The notes below the pieces were generated by a model. That model was given only the letters and a program-made list of their open reading frames with translations. It was not told where the DNA came from and searched no databases. This document shows, piece by piece, positions 8,818 to 18,018 of a stretch of 64,000 nt of DNA. The stretch is taken from contig NZ_CACSJJ010000002.1 of NCBI RefSeq assembly GCF_902706295.1, positions 278,321 to 342,320 on the forward strand, read 5' to 3'. A program made the translations under genes and the position numbers. Position 1 is the stretch's first letter. Each line of letters opens with the position of its first letter. The stretch comes from Arthrobacter sp. 18067 (GTDB lineage Bacteria > Actinomycetota > Actinomycetes > Actinomycetales > Micrococcaceae).

Positions 8818-10194
8818 GTGGAACCCTTCCCGGACTTGACCGACAGCTTGCGGGGCTTCGAAGCCCTCCGTGCGGCACCCCCGGCGGGCTGCTTCGGTCC
8901 GCGTCGATGGTGGGGCGGCCCCCTGGACGTTGAAGGGCTCGCGCTGGGGTCCGTCCAGGCGGCAGCTACGGCCCTCCAGGCCCTCACGGATACGGCCGGT
9001 CGGTACGCCGTGGCATCGGGACCAACGGCTGCTTCCTTCGATTCCCTGGGGCACCTCAGGATTTCGGGCAGCAAGCCTCAAGGTTTTGCTCCGATGTCAG
9101 GCTTCCGGCCGACCCTGGATGGCTGGATCCGCCTGCATGCCAATTACCCACACCATGCTGCACGGTTGATGGAAGCACTTGTGGCCAGCACGCCCCAAGA
9201 CGTGGATCGGGCACTGCTTTCCATGACGTCGGTGGAAGCCGAAGAAGCCATCGCGGCAGGGAAAGGTGTTGCCGCGGCGGTTCGCACACGGGAGGAGTGG
9301 CTTTCCGCGCCCATGCACGGCGGGGCAAGCGAGGGACCTTGGATCAAGTTCATGCGTCCTGCATCAGCCCAGGCGGAGACATTGCGACCGTCGTCGTGGG
9401 TTCCTTCAACGGAGCCGTTTCAGCCGCTGGCAGGATTACGGGTGCTCGACCTGACGCGGGTCATCGCGGGCCCAACATCAACCCGCTTCCTTGGCGCTTT
9501 GGGTGCGGATGTGCTCCGTATCGATCCTCCCGGTCTTCCAGAGCTCACCGATGCCTTCGTCGACTCGGGTTTCGACAAGCGCAGCGCGGAAGCCGACCTC
9601 GGCGATGCCGATGTCTTGGCAGCCGTGCAGCATCTGCTCGCGTCGGCAGATGTCGTGGTGACCGGATACCGCCGCGGCGGCCTGGACAGATTCGGCCTAA
9701 GCCCTGAGGAATTGCTTGCCACCAGGCCTGATCTTGTGGTGGTGACCTTGAGTGCGTGGGGCAGCGGACCTTGGAAAGCCAGACGCGGCTTCGACAGTCT
9801 GGTGCAGGCAGCCTGCGGAATCGCCGAACGCTACGGACGGTATGACGACGACGGGTGGAAGCCGGGCGCGCTCCCCGTCCAGGCCTTGGACCACGCAACA
9901 GGGTACGGTCTTGCAGCAGCCGCACTGGCCTTGCTGGCCGAACGGCGAAGGACAGGCAGAGGCGGAACAGCTCAGCTTTCCCTCGCGCGGACAGCTGAGG
10001 AATTGTTCTGTTTGCCGGCACCTGAGCCGTCGGGCCCGCTGAGTTCCCTGCCGGAACCGGAGTACCTCGAAACGGAGAGTCCCTATGGCCACCTCCGGTT
10101 CGTCGGCCCCCCGTTGATGGTTGACGGTGCTCCCCTTCGCTATGGCCGGGCCCCCGAACGGTATGGCATCTCGGCGCTGGCTTGGCGGCACTAG
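8818..10194 (+). CDS. CaiB/BaiF-type CoA transferase (family III), rearranged domain order
   Basis: A 458-residue protein beginning with GTG 11 nt after the helicase stop. The class III signature LDLTRVIAGP starts near residue 208 and continues GALGADVLRIDPP; the catalytic aspartate is retained in RGFDSLVQ (D326). The enzyme would move CoA between a thioester and a free carboxylate. Unusually, the first 200 residues resemble the part that normally follows the large domain (GWIRLHANYPHH, then TREEW near 155). The order therefore appears to be small domain then large domain, and the C-terminus is short. The substrate is unknown. Co-orientation with the helicase suggests an operon but gives no functional clue. 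Confidence 0.82.
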   Translation: MEPFPDLTDSLRGFEALRAAPPAGCFGPRRWWGGPLDVEGLALGSVQAAATALQALTDTAGRYAVASGPTAASFDSLGHLRISGSKPQGFAPMSGFRPTLDGWIRLHANYPHHAARLMEALVASTPQDVDRALLSMTSVEAEEAIAAGKGVAAAVRTREEWLSAPMHGGASEGPWIKFMRPASAQAETLRPSSWVPSTEPFQPLAGLRVLDLTRVIAGPTSTRFLGALGADVLRIDPPGLPELTDAFVDSGFDKRSAEADLGDADVLAAVQHLLASADVVVTGYRRGGLDRFGLSPEELLATRPDLVVVTLSAWGSGPWKARRGFDSLVQAACGIAERYGRYDDDGWKPGALPVQALDHATGYGLAAAALALLAERRRTGRGGTAQLSLARTAEELFCLPAPEPSGPLSSLPEPEYLETESPYGHLRFVGPPLMVDGAPLRYGRAPERYGISALAWRH

Positions 10195-10209
10195 CCACGG
10201 CTCCCCTAG

Positions 10210-10215
10210 TAAGCT
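10210..10215 (+). promoter_or_regulatory. Candidate -10 upstream of the GNAT gene
   Basis: TAAGCT lies 7 nt before the ATG at 10223. It sits across the gap after the CoA transferase stop. It may give the acetyltransferase and the following hydrolase their own leaderless transcript in addition to read-through. Confidence 0.4.
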
Positions 10216-10222
10216 CGAAGGC

Positions 10223-10735
10223 ATGAGTGTAATCCGCCCAGCCACTGTTGAAGACGTCCCTGCCATCCTCCGTATGATCCACGATCTTGCGATCTACGAG
10301 AAGGAACCGGATGCTGTCAAAAACACTCCGGAGATGCTTGCCGAAGTACTCTTCGGCGCGAACCCCCGTGTCTACGCCACCATGGCCGAAAACAGTGCGG
10401 GCACAGTGCAGGGTTTCGCCCTTTGGTTCCTGAATTACTCAACCTGGGAAGGCGTTCACGGAATCTACCTTGAAGACCTCTACGTGATTCCCGATGCCCG
10501 CGGCGAAGGCCATGGCAAGGCACTGTTGCAGCATCTGGCCGCCACCGCCGTCGAGCATGGATATGCCCGCGTGGAGTGGAGCGTCCTGAACTGGAACGAA
10601 CCCTCCATCAACTTCTACAAGAACCTTGGCGCCTTCCCGATGGAGGAATGGTCAACGTTCCGCCTGACCGGCGACGCACTTAACGCCTTCGGCGCGAAAG
10701 TGGGCCACGCCAACGAGGCTCTTGCCCGTGGCTGA
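10223..10735 (+). CDS. GNAT-family N-acetyltransferase (diamine acetyltransferase-like)
   Basis: A 170-residue acetyl-CoA-dependent acetyltransferase. The opening MSVIRPATVEDVPAIL and the acetyl-CoA loop of the type LYVIPDARGEGHGKALL near residues 84-100 are characteristic, as is the later NFYKNLGA segment. It is close to the SpeG/SAT1 (spermidine/spermine or thialysine acetyltransferase) branch by length and by the YEKEPD segment after the first helix, but the substrate remains unproven. I chose the ATG at 10223: an in-frame extension reaches back to 10121 but overlaps the previous gene and lacks the GNAT fold start. The end overlaps the next gene's start by 8 nt. Confidence 0.85.
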   Translation: MSVIRPATVEDVPAILRMIHDLAIYEKEPDAVKNTPEMLAEVLFGANPRVYATMAENSAGTVQGFALWFLNYSTWEGVHGIYLEDLYVIPDARGEGHGKALLQHLAATAVEHGYARVEWSVLNWNEPSINFYKNLGAFPMEEWSTFRLTGDALNAFGAKVGHANEALARG

Positions 10736-12062
10736 CCGGCACCCCATCGAAGCGCACAGCATCCGCGCCCACCACGAATTCCGTGGGGTGCGGACTGCGG
10801 AACACTATTTCACGGTCCCTTTGGTGCACGCATCTGCTGAATCCGGCCACGTCGGCGAGACAATTACGGTCTTTGCCAGGGAGTACTCATCCACGGAGCA
10901 CACGGCTGAGCAGGCCGGCAGGCTGCCGTGGCTCTTGTTCCTGCAGGGCGGTCCGGGCGGCCGGGGAAACCGGGTTACCTCTCTGTCCGGCTGGATGAAG
11001 GCCGCGGCCAAAGATTTCCGTATCCTGATGCTGGACCAGCGCGGCACCGGGTTGTCCACGCCCGTTGAGCAACAGTCACTGGGGCTCAGGGGCGACACCA
11101 CAGCCCAGGCCGATTACCTGACCCACTTCCGTGCCGACTCCATCGTGGCTGACGCTGAATACATAAGGAAAATCCTGGGTTCAGGACCCTGGTCCGTCCT
11201 CGGCCAGAGCTTCGGTGGCTTCTGCGCGTTGACGTATCTTTCCTTCGCGCCGGAGGGGCTGCGCGAGGTGCTCATCACCGGTGGGCTGGCCCCGCTCCAA
11301 GGTCCGGCCGACCGGGTGTATCACGCCACGTTCCACCGCGTCGCCGCACGGAATGCCGAATACTTCTCTTGGTACCCGGAAGACCGGGAGAAGGTCACAA
11401 GGATCGCCCGCCACCTGGAACGGCAACCTGAGTTCCTGGCAAGTGGTGAAAGGCTGACGTCCGAGCGCTTCCAGATGGTGGGATCTTTTCTGGGCGGTAA
11501 CACCCGCGTGGACGCCCTCCACTATCTCCTGGAGGACGCCTTCATCGACACTCCGTCCGGAGAACGCCTGTCGGAAACGTTCCTCGAACAAGCGCGCGGA
11601 CTCGTCAGCCGTGCCGCTAATCCCTTGTACGCCGTCCTGCACGAGTCGATCTACGGACAGGGTGGGGCAACCAACTGGGCCGCGTGGCGCGTGTTGGAGG
11701 ACTACCCGGAGTTCAAGCCCGATGCCAAGGAACCGCTGCTGACAGGCGAGATGGTGTACCCCTGGTATTTCGAACAGGACCCGGCACTCCTCCCCCTCCG
11801 TGACGTAGCTGAACAGCTGGCCGTCAAGAAGGACTGGAAGCCGTTGTACGACCCCGCGCGATTGGCCGTCAACACAGTGCCTGTGGCCGCTGCCGTGTAT
11901 AAGGACGACATCTACGTGGATCACGATCTGTCACTCGAAACGGCTGCAGCAGTGCGTGGCCTTCAGCCTTGGGTTACCTCGGACTTCCACCATGACGGCA
12001 TTGGAGAAGACGGCGAAGGCATCTTCGGCCGGCTTATCGGGATGGTCCGCGCCACTCGCTAG
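10728..12062 (+). CDS. Alpha/beta hydrolase, proline iminopeptidase-like (S33)
   Basis: A 444-residue serine peptidase/hydrolase. The oxyanion motif FLQGGPGGRG lies near residue 70 (HGGPG in the family) and the nucleophile elbow is GQSFGG near 160. The C-terminal acid/His region is around DFHHDGIGEDG, where HHD-G supplies the likely catalytic histidine. Homologues release N-terminal proline or short aliphatic residues from peptides. The start is GTG 10728, which has GAGG 9 nt upstream; a TTG at 10722 is too close to that site. The start overlaps the acetyltransferase stop. Its TAG stop shares a CTAG with the convergent MFS gene. Confidence 0.87.
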   Translation: MADRHPIEAHSIRAHHEFRGVRTAEHYFTVPLVHASAESGHVGETITVFAREYSSTEHTAEQAGRLPWLLFLQGGPGGRGNRVTSLSGWMKAAAKDFRILMLDQRGTGLSTPVEQQSLGLRGDTTAQADYLTHFRADSIVADAEYIRKILGSGPWSVLGQSFGGFCALTYLSFAPEGLREVLITGGLAPLQGPADRVYHATFHRVAARNAEYFSWYPEDREKVTRIARHLERQPEFLASGERLTSERFQMVGSFLGGNTRVDALHYLLEDAFIDTPSGERLSETFLEQARGLVSRAANPLYAVLHESIYGQGGATNWAAWRVLEDYPEFKPDAKEPLLTGEMVYPWYFEQDPALLPLRDVAEQLAVKKDWKPLYDPARLAVNTVPVAAAVYKDDIYVDHDLSLETAAAVRGLQPWVTSDFHHDGIGEDGEGIFGRLIGMVRATR

Positions 12063-13408
12063 ACCGCTGAACTATCGGTTCGGTCCTGCTCTGCCAGCGG
12101 TATCCGGCGGACTGCCGTGACGGCGGTCAGGGCCAACACGGCTGCAGCCAGGATGCTGGAAGCAATGTTGAGGCCTTGATAGCCGATCCAGGCCAGGAGT
12201 AGGCCTGAGGTGGCGCCGCCGATTGCGCCGGCGCCACCCATGAGCGTATCTGAGACGCCCTGCACTGTAACGCGTTCGTCAGGTGCAACGCTTTCGGCCA
12301 ACAGGGTTGATCCGGCGATGGTTGCAGCAGACCACCCCAAGCCCAGGAGAACCAGTCCTGCGGTGACAAGCACGGGCTCATGTTGTCCGAATCCGGCGAT
12401 GAACACCGCCACCAACAGCATTCCGTGCCCCATGGCAATGGTCTGCAACCGCCCCGCTCTGTCGGTCAGCCAGCCCCACAGTGGGGAAAGCGCAAACATT
12501 CCTGCGATGTGGAGCGAAATCGTGATGCCTATGACCACCAGTGCGTCCGTGCTGTCGGTTGCTCCACCGTGATGCCCCTCATGGGAACCGCCCACGAGTT
12601 GTTGCAGGTGAAGGGGCGTCATGGACATCACTGCCACCATGACCCCATGTGCCGCCACCACGGCGGCCAAAGCCAACAAGGCCAGGGGCGATGTGCGGAC
12701 GGCACGCAGCCCGGAACGGATTGTTCCCCGAACCGGCTTCGCCGCGGCATCTCCGTTGCCGTCGGCCAACGAAGCCAGCTTCCGGGAAAACATCAGCGGG
12801 TCAGGCCTCAGGCCCACGAACAGCAGCGCGGCCGCCAGGAACAGCCCGGCCGCAGAGAACACGAACGGTCCAGCGATCGGCGGCAGCCCAAGGGCCGCGC
12901 CCACCACCGCCCCTGGCTGGATCAGGTTGGGACCGGCGACAGCACCGATGGTGATAGCCCAGACCACCGTGGACAGCGACCGCCCACGGTGCTCAGGTTC
13001 AGCGAGGTCGACGGCGGCGAACCTCGCCTGGAGGTTCGCGGCCGTGCCAAGGCCAAGGAAGGCCGCCCCCAGCAAGAGCAGCACGAAGGACTGCCCCATC
13101 ACGGACGCGATGATGAGGAGTGCCCCGACCATGGCGGCCACCAGCCCGGTCACCAGTCCTACCCGGCGGCCCCGCGATTCCGCGAGGCGCGCCAAGGGCA
13201 GCGCGGCGATCGCCGCTGCAAGTGTCAGGACGGTAGTGATGGAGCCCGCCCAAGCTTCGGAACCAGACAGGTCCACCGCCAGCAACGATCCGATGGAAAG
13301 CGTGGCTCCGTTGCCAACGCCGCTGAGCAGCTGTGCCGAACTGAGCAGGAAAACAGTACGGCGCTGAACCCTTTGTGGGTCCAGCGCCGTAGGTGAAGTG
13401 GTAGTCAC
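12059..13408 (-). CDS. MFS drug-efflux-type transporter
   Basis: A 449-residue major-facilitator protein with about 12 hydrophobic helices. Helix 2-3 loop carries ARLAESRGRRVG, equivalent to the MFS motif A. A histidine-rich periplasmic loop (HEGHHGG) lies near residue 285. This family moves small molecules by proton antiport in the cytoplasmic membrane; the substrate is unknown. The start is GTG 13408. It is supported by TAGTCT 6 nt upstream, predicting a leaderless mRNA. It ends convergently with the S33 hydrolase, sharing a CTAG as the two stops. Confidence 0.87.
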   Translation of the reverse strand: MTTTSPTALDPQRVQRRTVFLLSSAQLLSGVGNGATLSIGSLLAVDLSGSEAWAGSITTVLTLAAAIAALPLARLAESRGRRVGLVTGLVAAMVGALLIIASVMGQSFVLLLLGAAFLGLGTAANLQARFAAVDLAEPEHRGRSLSTVVWAITIGAVAGPNLIQPGAVVGAALGLPPIAGPFVFSAAGLFLAAALLFVGLRPDPLMFSRKLASLADGNGDAAAKPVRGTIRSGLRAVRTSPLALLALAAVVAAHGVMVAVMSMTPLHLQQLVGGSHEGHHGGATDSTDALVVIGITISLHIAGMFALSPLWGWLTDRAGRLQTIAMGHGMLLVAVFIAGFGQHEPVLVTAGLVLLGLGWSAATIAGSTLLAESVAPDERVTVQGVSDTLMGGAGAIGGATSGLLLAWIGYQGLNIASSILAAAVLALTAVTAVRRIPLAEQDRTDSSAV

Positions 13409-13414
13409 TTCACG

Positions 13415-13420
13415 AGACTA
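13415..13420 (-). promoter_or_regulatory. -10 element of the MFS gene (leaderless)
   Basis: TAGTCT on the minus strand, 6 nt from the GTG at 13408-13406. This places the transcription start on the start codon. Confidence 0.6.
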
Positions 13421-13437
13421 CAACTTTTCGAGGAGAG

Positions 13438-14466
13438 TTACTCAGCCTCGCTCATGCTCTTTTTGGCATCTTCCTCAAGCCGGGCATCCAGCTTGGCTTG
13501 CCGTGCTTGCGGGCTCAGGAGGCTGGCAACGACCGCCACGATGATGGTTCCGACAATGACGGCCAGCGACACGTAGGTGGGAATCTCAGGAGCCCACTCG
13601 ATGTGGTGGCCTCCGTTGATGAACGGAAGCTCGTTCACGTGCATGGCGTGCAGGACGAGCTTGACGCCGATGAACGCGAGGATCACGGACAGGGCGTGCT
13701 TCAGGTACACCAAACGGGTCATGAGGCCACCGAGCAGGAAGTACAGCTGGCGCAGGCCCATCAGCGCGAAGATGTTCGCCGTGAAGACGATGAAGGCGCT
13801 CTGGGTGAGGCCGAAGATCGCCGGGATGGAGTCCACAGCGAAGAGAAGGTCGGTCAGGCCGATGGTCACGAAGACGATCAGCATTGGGGTGAAGACCTTC
13901 TTGCCCTCAACAGTGGTCCGCAACTTGCCGCCGTCGAACTTTTCGGACATCGGCAGGACCTTGCGGAGGCGGGCAATCAGCGGGTTCTCAGCACCCTCTT
14001 CTTCATCCTCGCCGGAATCCTTGGCCTGCTTCCAGGCCGTCCACAGGAGGAACGCGCCAAAGATATAGAAGACCCAGCTGAACTGTTCGATCACCACGGC
14101 GCCGAGGGCAATGAAGATACCGCGGAGGATCAGCGCAATGATGATGCCCACCATCAGCACTTCCTGCTGGTACTTACGGGGCACGGAGAAGCGGGCCATG
14201 ATGATGATGAAGACAAAGAGGTTGTCGATGCTGAGGCTGTATTCAGTGACCCAGCCGGCGATGAACTGGCCGCCGTATTCAGGGCCGGCAAAGAAGAACA
14301 TGGCAACTGCAAAGAGCAGGGCCAGTCCTACATAGAAGCCGACCCACAGGCCGGCCTCTTTCATGGAAGGTTCATGGGGACGCTTGACGACCAAGAGAAG
14401 GTCGATCAGCAGGATGATTCCGAGGACGACAAAGGAGCCGACCTCAAACCAGACGGGAAGCTGCAT
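13438..14466 (-). CDS. TerC-family integral membrane protein, probable Mn2+ exporter
   Basis: A 342-residue protein with about eight or nine membrane helices. The family's two acidic membrane motifs are present: EYSLSIDNLFVF near residue 80 and DLLFAVDSIPAIFG near 210. A charged cytoplasmic loop with EDEEEG lies near 160. TerC/Alx/MeeY proteins export manganese and help metalate secreted proteins. Start: ATG 14466, with GAAAGG 9 nt upstream; a longer reading to 14538 would run into the riboswitch and is rejected. The gene is preceded by a predicted yybP-ykoY element, which links it to manganese homeostasis. It lies directly downstream of uvrB on the same strand. Confidence 0.93.
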   Translation of the reverse strand: MQLPVWFEVGSFVVLGIILLIDLLLVVKRPHEPSMKEAGLWVGFYVGLALLFAVAMFFFAGPEYGGQFIAGWVTEYSLSIDNLFVFIIIMARFSVPRKYQQEVLMVGIIIALILRGIFIALGAVVIEQFSWVFYIFGAFLLWTAWKQAKDSGEDEEEGAENPLIARLRKVLPMSEKFDGGKLRTTVEGKKVFTPMLIVFVTIGLTDLLFAVDSIPAIFGLTQSAFIVFTANIFALMGLRQLYFLLGGLMTRLVYLKHALSVILAFIGVKLVLHAMHVNELPFINGGHHIEWAPEIPTYVSLAVIVGTIIVAVVASLLSPQARQAKLDARLEEDAKKSMSEAE

Positions 14467-14499
14467 TAAAGGTGCCTTTCGCAGGGTACGGGAAAGCGG

Positions 14500-14634
14500 T
14501 GTAAGTCTCTCCGGCCTGCCAGGGTGCGGTGAATGCAAATGTTGGCGGCCCGCTAGATCCGGCGAGGCATCTGTGCCTTGCGTGCTGACGGACGTAGCGC
14601 TTGGGATACTCCCCTACGTGACCTCAACCTTACC
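14500..14634 (-). promoter_or_regulatory. Predicted yybP-ykoY Mn2+ riboswitch upstream of TerC
   Basis: Read on the minus strand the leader contains the two conserved loops of the class. The first is AGGGGAGTAT (14606-14615). The second is CCGGAGAGACTTAC (14501-14514). Closing helix P1 pairs GTAAG (14629-14633) with CTTAC (14501-14505). GC-rich hairpins lie between. The element starts immediately after the uvrB stop and ends about 34 nt before the TerC ATG. Known members sense Mn2+ and precede TerC/MntP-type exporters, matching the gene here. I cannot score a covariance model; the call rests on the conserved loops, P1 pairing and gene context. Confidence 0.8.
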
Positions 14635-16734
14635 TTAGGCGTGCCCGGCGGACTGCATCTGACGTAATTCGCGCTTCAACTCCTTGACTTCATCGCGGAT
14701 CCGGGCTGCGACCTCGAACTGCAATTCCGCTGCCGCGCCGTGCATCTGTTCGGTCAGTTGTTCAATGAGGCCCACCAGGTCCTCGGCCGGCGCGGCGGCG
14801 AGGCCATCTTGGCGAACTGTCGCTGCGCCCTTGGCAGCAGACTTCCCGCGCTTACCACCCTTTGCGAGCCGGTTGTTGTTCAGGAGCTCCTGGGTATCGG
14901 CATCTTCCTTGGCCAGCTGATCGGTGATGTCTGCGATCTTCTTGCGCAAAGGCTGGGGGTCGATGCCGTGATCGGTGTTGTACTGGACCTGGATGGCACG
15001 GCGGCGGTTGGTTTCATCAATGGCATGGGCCATGGAATCGGTGATCCGGTCCGCATACATATGGACCTGGCCCGAAACGTTACGGGCTGCGCGGCCGATT
15101 GTCTGGATCAACGACGTCGAAGACCGCAGGAAGCCTTCTTTGTCAGCGTCCAGAATGCTTACGAGTGATACTTCAGGAAGGTCCAGGCCTTCGCGGAGCA
15201 GGTTGATGCCCACCAGGACGTCGAAGACGCCCATGCGAAGTTCCCGGAGCAATTCCACCCGCCTCAGGGTGTCGACATCGGAGTGCAAGTACTCCACCTT
15301 GACCCCGTGTCCCACAAGGTAGTCAGTGAGGTCCTCCGCCATCCGCTTGGTCAATGTCGTGACAAGGACGCGCTCGTTCTTCTCTGTACGGGTCCTGATC
15401 TCGCCCAGCAGGTCATCAATCTGCCCCTTGGTGGGCTTGACTACTACCTCGGGGTCGATGAGGCCCGTGGGACGGATGATCTGCTGGACGTAGCCGTCAG
15501 CCTTGCCCAGCTCGTATTTACCGGGCGTTGCGGACAGGTACACCGTCTGGCCGATGCGTTCGAGGAACTCGTCCCACTTCAGCGGTCGGTTGTCCATGGC
15601 TGATGGCAGGCGGAAGCCGAAGTCCACCAGGTTCCGCTTTCGGGACATATCGCCTTCATACATGGCGCCAATCTGCGGGATGGTGACGTGGGATTCATCC
15701 ACCACCAGCAGGAAATCGTCCGGGAAGTAGTCGATGAGGCAGTGCGGAGCAGTCCCGGGATTACGGCCGTCAATGTGCACGGAGTAGTTCTCGATGCCGT
15801 TGCAGAAGCCCATCTGCTGCATCATTTCGAGGTCGTATGTGGTGCGCATCCGAAGGCGCTGGGCCTCCACGAGCTTGTTCTGGCTTTCGAGCACCTTCAG
15901 GCGGTCGGCAAGTTCATCCTCGATGCGCTTGATGGCACGGGCCATCCGTTCCGGGCCGGCCACGTAGTGCGACGCCGGGAACACGTACATCTCTTCTTCG
16001 TCGCGGAGAACCTCTCCGGTCAGGGGATGGAGGGTGTGGATGTTCTCGATTTCATCTCCGAAGAATTCAATCCTGATGGCGAGTTCCTCGTACATGGGGA
16101 TGATCTCGACTGTGTCGCCGCGGACCCGGAACGTGCCCCGGTGGAAGTCCATGTCATTCCGGGCGTACTGCATGGAAACGAATTTCCGGAGGAGATGGTC
16201 GCGGTTCATCTCCGCGCCCTTGCGCAGCGTGACCATGCCCGCGATGTACTCCTCCGGCGTACCCAGGCCGTAGATGCAGGAGACTGTGGCCACGACGATA
16301 ACGTCGCGGCGGGTCAACAGCGCGTTGGTGGCCGAGTGGCGGAGGCGTTCAACTTCCTCGTTGATGGAGGAATCCTTCTCAATGAAGGTGTCCGTCTGGG
16401 CTACATACGCCTCAGGCTGGTAGTAGTCGTAGTACGAGACGAAGTACTCCACGGCATTGTTTGGCAGCAGCTCCCGGAATTCATTGGCCAGTTGCGCGGC
16501 GAGGGTCTTGTTCTGAACCATGACCAGGGTGGGTCGCTGGACTTGCTCAATAAGCCACGCCGTAGTGGCACTCTTGCCAGTACCAGTGGCGCCGAGGAGG
16601 ACAACGTCCTTTTCCCCGTTATTGATGCGTTCGGTCAGTTCCGCGATGGCGGTGGGCTGGTCACCGGCGGGTTTGAACTCGCTGATCACTTCGAACGGCG
16701 CGACGACACGATTGATTTCCTGGGCAAGGCTCAT
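14635..16734 (-). CDS. uvrB: Excinuclease ABC subunit B
   Basis: UvrB is the helicase-like DNA-damage verifier that receives DNA from UvrA and recruits UvrC. The 699-residue product is complete. Walker A is GATGTGKS at about 43-50. The damage-probing beta-hairpin follows ([12 protein letters not shown] near 100, with [11 protein letters not shown] near 128). DESH motif II is near 352, helicase motif VI is QTIGRAARN near 555, and a C-terminal UVR coiled-coil for UvrC contact lies at about 650-690. Start ATG 16734 has TAGATT exactly 6 nt upstream, so the mRNA appears leaderless. It lies between coaE and the TerC riboswitch, on the strand of uvrA and uvrC. Confidence 0.98.
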   Translation of the reverse strand: MSLAQEINRVVAPFEVISEFKPAGDQPTAIAELTERINNGEKDVVLLGATGTGKSATTAWLIEQVQRPTLVMVQNKTLAAQLANEFRELLPNNAVEYFVSYYDYYQPEAYVAQTDTFIEKDSSINEEVERLRHSATNALLTRRDVIVVATVSCIYGLGTPEEYIAGMVTLRKGAEMNRDHLLRKFVSMQYARNDMDFHRGTFRVRGDTVEIIPMYEELAIRIEFFGDEIENIHTLHPLTGEVLRDEEEMYVFPASHYVAGPERMARAIKRIEDELADRLKVLESQNKLVEAQRLRMRTTYDLEMMQQMGFCNGIENYSVHIDGRNPGTAPHCLIDYFPDDFLLVVDESHVTIPQIGAMYEGDMSRKRNLVDFGFRLPSAMDNRPLKWDEFLERIGQTVYLSATPGKYELGKADGYVQQIIRPTGLIDPEVVVKPTKGQIDDLLGEIRTRTEKNERVLVTTLTKRMAEDLTDYLVGHGVKVEYLHSDVDTLRRVELLRELRMGVFDVLVGINLLREGLDLPEVSLVSILDADKEGFLRSSTSLIQTIGRAARNVSGQVHMYADRITDSMAHAIDETNRRRAIQVQYNTDHGIDPQPLRKKIADITDQLAKEDADTQELLNNNRLAKGGKRGKSAAKGAATVRQDGLAAAPAEDLVGLIEQLTEQMHGAAAELQFEVAARIRDEVKELKRELRQMQSAGHA

Positions 16735-16740
16735 AGGACA

Positions 16741-16746
16741 AATCTA
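16741..16746 (-). promoter_or_regulatory. -10 element of uvrB (leaderless)
   Basis: TAGATT on the minus strand, 6 nt before the uvrB ATG. A 15-nt inverted repeat (16758-16772) lies just upstream across the coaE stop codon. It does not match an SOS box. No good -35 is visible. Confidence 0.6.
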
Positions 16747-16763
16747 CCCCCGGCCCCGGACAG

Positions 16764-18002
16764 CTACTGTCCGCGTTTGCCCTCGGCGGAAGACATATAC
16801 GACGGCGGCTGCCACCCCGTGCGGTTGGCCCAGTCCTCCATGAGCGGCCACGCAACGTCCGTGAACCACGGCTCCTTGGCGTCCGCGTAGCCCGCGGTGC
16901 TGCTGTCCCCCGCGTGCGCTGCGGCGATTTCGCGCTTATACGCTTCATACATCGTGACGGCTGGGGGCTCGGACCGCAGCCAGTCGCGGAAGAGCAACGC
17001 ATAACGCCACCCTGTCGATCCCGCGACCCGGACGTGCAGGTTCACCGGCCGGCCCGGATCTGCGTTGGCGTGGAACCGCTTCTGCCACTGTGCGGGCTCA
17101 GGATGGGTGGGTTTGGGCGTGTCCTGGTTGACTCCGGGCACTGCAGGGAAACCGGCTTGGGCGAGCTGGACTGCGAGACGATCTGCCACCCCAAGATCGG
17201 CGACAGCTACCTGGAGGTCCAAGACGTCCTTTGCTGCCAACCCGGGTACCGACGTGGAGCCGATATGGTCCACGGCCAGGAAGTCCTGGGGTGCCACAGC
17301 CGCAATACGGGCCCCGAGGTGGGCGGCCTGACGGCTCCAGTCAGGTGTCGATGGGGTCATGGCCGGGCCACTGTGTCGAGCCGCCCTTGTCCCCCGGCTG
17401 ATGTTCTCCGCGAAAGGCAACAGCCTCCCAGTCCACAAGGCGTCAACTTCGGCCCGCAGTTCGTCACGGCCCCCCGCGTTGAGGAGGACAACGTCGGCCG
17501 CGGCATTGCGCTCTTCACGAGTGGCCTGCGCCGCCATGCGGGCCTGTGCGTCTTCCAGGGTCATCCCTCGGAATTCGACCATGCGGTGAATGCGCACGTC
17601 GTCGGGAGCATCCACAACTACCACCAAGTGGAAATTGCTGCCCTGGCCGGTTTCGACAAGGAGCGGGATGTCCTGCACGACGATGTCGCCGGCACCGGCC
17701 CCGGCCATGATGGTGGCAGCGGCCTCGCGAACCAGCGGATGAATGATGCTGTTGAGCATTTCGCGTCGGGATGGATCCTGGAACACGATGGCTCCGAGCT
17801 TGGGCCGATCCAGCCTGCCCTCTGCGTCGAGGATGCCCGGACCGAACGCCTCAACGACACGGCTGAGGCCTGGAGTACCGGGTTCCACCACTTGCCTTGC
17901 AATGAGGTCTGCGTCAATGAGCAGGGCACCCAGTTCCTGCAACCTGGTGGCAACCAATGATTTTCCCGAGGCGATGCCGCCCGTCAGCCCGATCTTCAGC
18001 AC
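16764..18002 (-). CDS. coaE: Dephospho-CoA kinase fused to a GrpB/UPF0157 domain
   Basis: A 412-residue two-domain protein. Residues 1-200 are dephospho-CoA kinase, the last step of coenzyme A synthesis. The P-loop is GLTGGIASGKS at 5-15, with the lid and CoA-binding segments IDADLIARQVVEPG and DIPLLVETG. Residues about 215-405 form a GrpB (UPF0157) nucleotidyltransferase-like domain with HIGSTSVPGL near 245 and DLQVAV shortly after. This fusion is usual in Actinobacteria; the GrpB part has no settled function. The start is GTG 18002, with TAGTGT 6 nt upstream. It is divergent from yigZ across only 22 bp. Confidence 0.95.
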   Translation of the reverse strand: MLKIGLTGGIASGKSLVATRLQELGALLIDADLIARQVVEPGTPGLSRVVEAFGPGILDAEGRLDRPKLGAIVFQDPSRREMLNSIIHPLVREAAATIMAGAGAGDIVVQDIPLLVETGQGSNFHLVVVVDAPDDVRIHRMVEFRGMTLEDAQARMAAQATREERNAAADVVLLNAGGRDELRAEVDALWTGRLLPFAENISRGTRAARHSGPAMTPSTPDWSRQAAHLGARIAAVAPQDFLAVDHIGSTSVPGLAAKDVLDLQVAVADLGVADRLAVQLAQAGFPAVPGVNQDTPKPTHPEPAQWQKRFHANADPGRPVNLHVRVAGSTGWRYALLFRDWLRSEPPAVTMYEAYKREIAAAHAGDSSTAGYADAKEPWFTDVAWPLMEDWANRTGWQPPSYMSSAEGKRGQ

Positions 18003-18008
18003 TCCTCA

Positions 18009-18018
18009 ACACTAGACT
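18009..18018. promoter_or_regulatory. Overlapping divergent -10 elements of coaE and yigZ
   Basis: Between the two start codons (18003-18024) lie only 22 bp. The minus-strand -10 TAGTGT (18009-18014) and plus-strand -10 TAGACT (18013-18018) share two bases. Each is exactly 6 nt from its own GTG. Both transcripts should be leaderless. Polymerase binding at the two promoters should be mutually exclusive. Confidence 0.65.

Noticed and set aside
14467..14538. 24-residue N-terminal extension of TerC
   Set aside because: The extra codons coincide with the riboswitch. The ATG at 14466 has its own ribosome site and begins right before the first helix.
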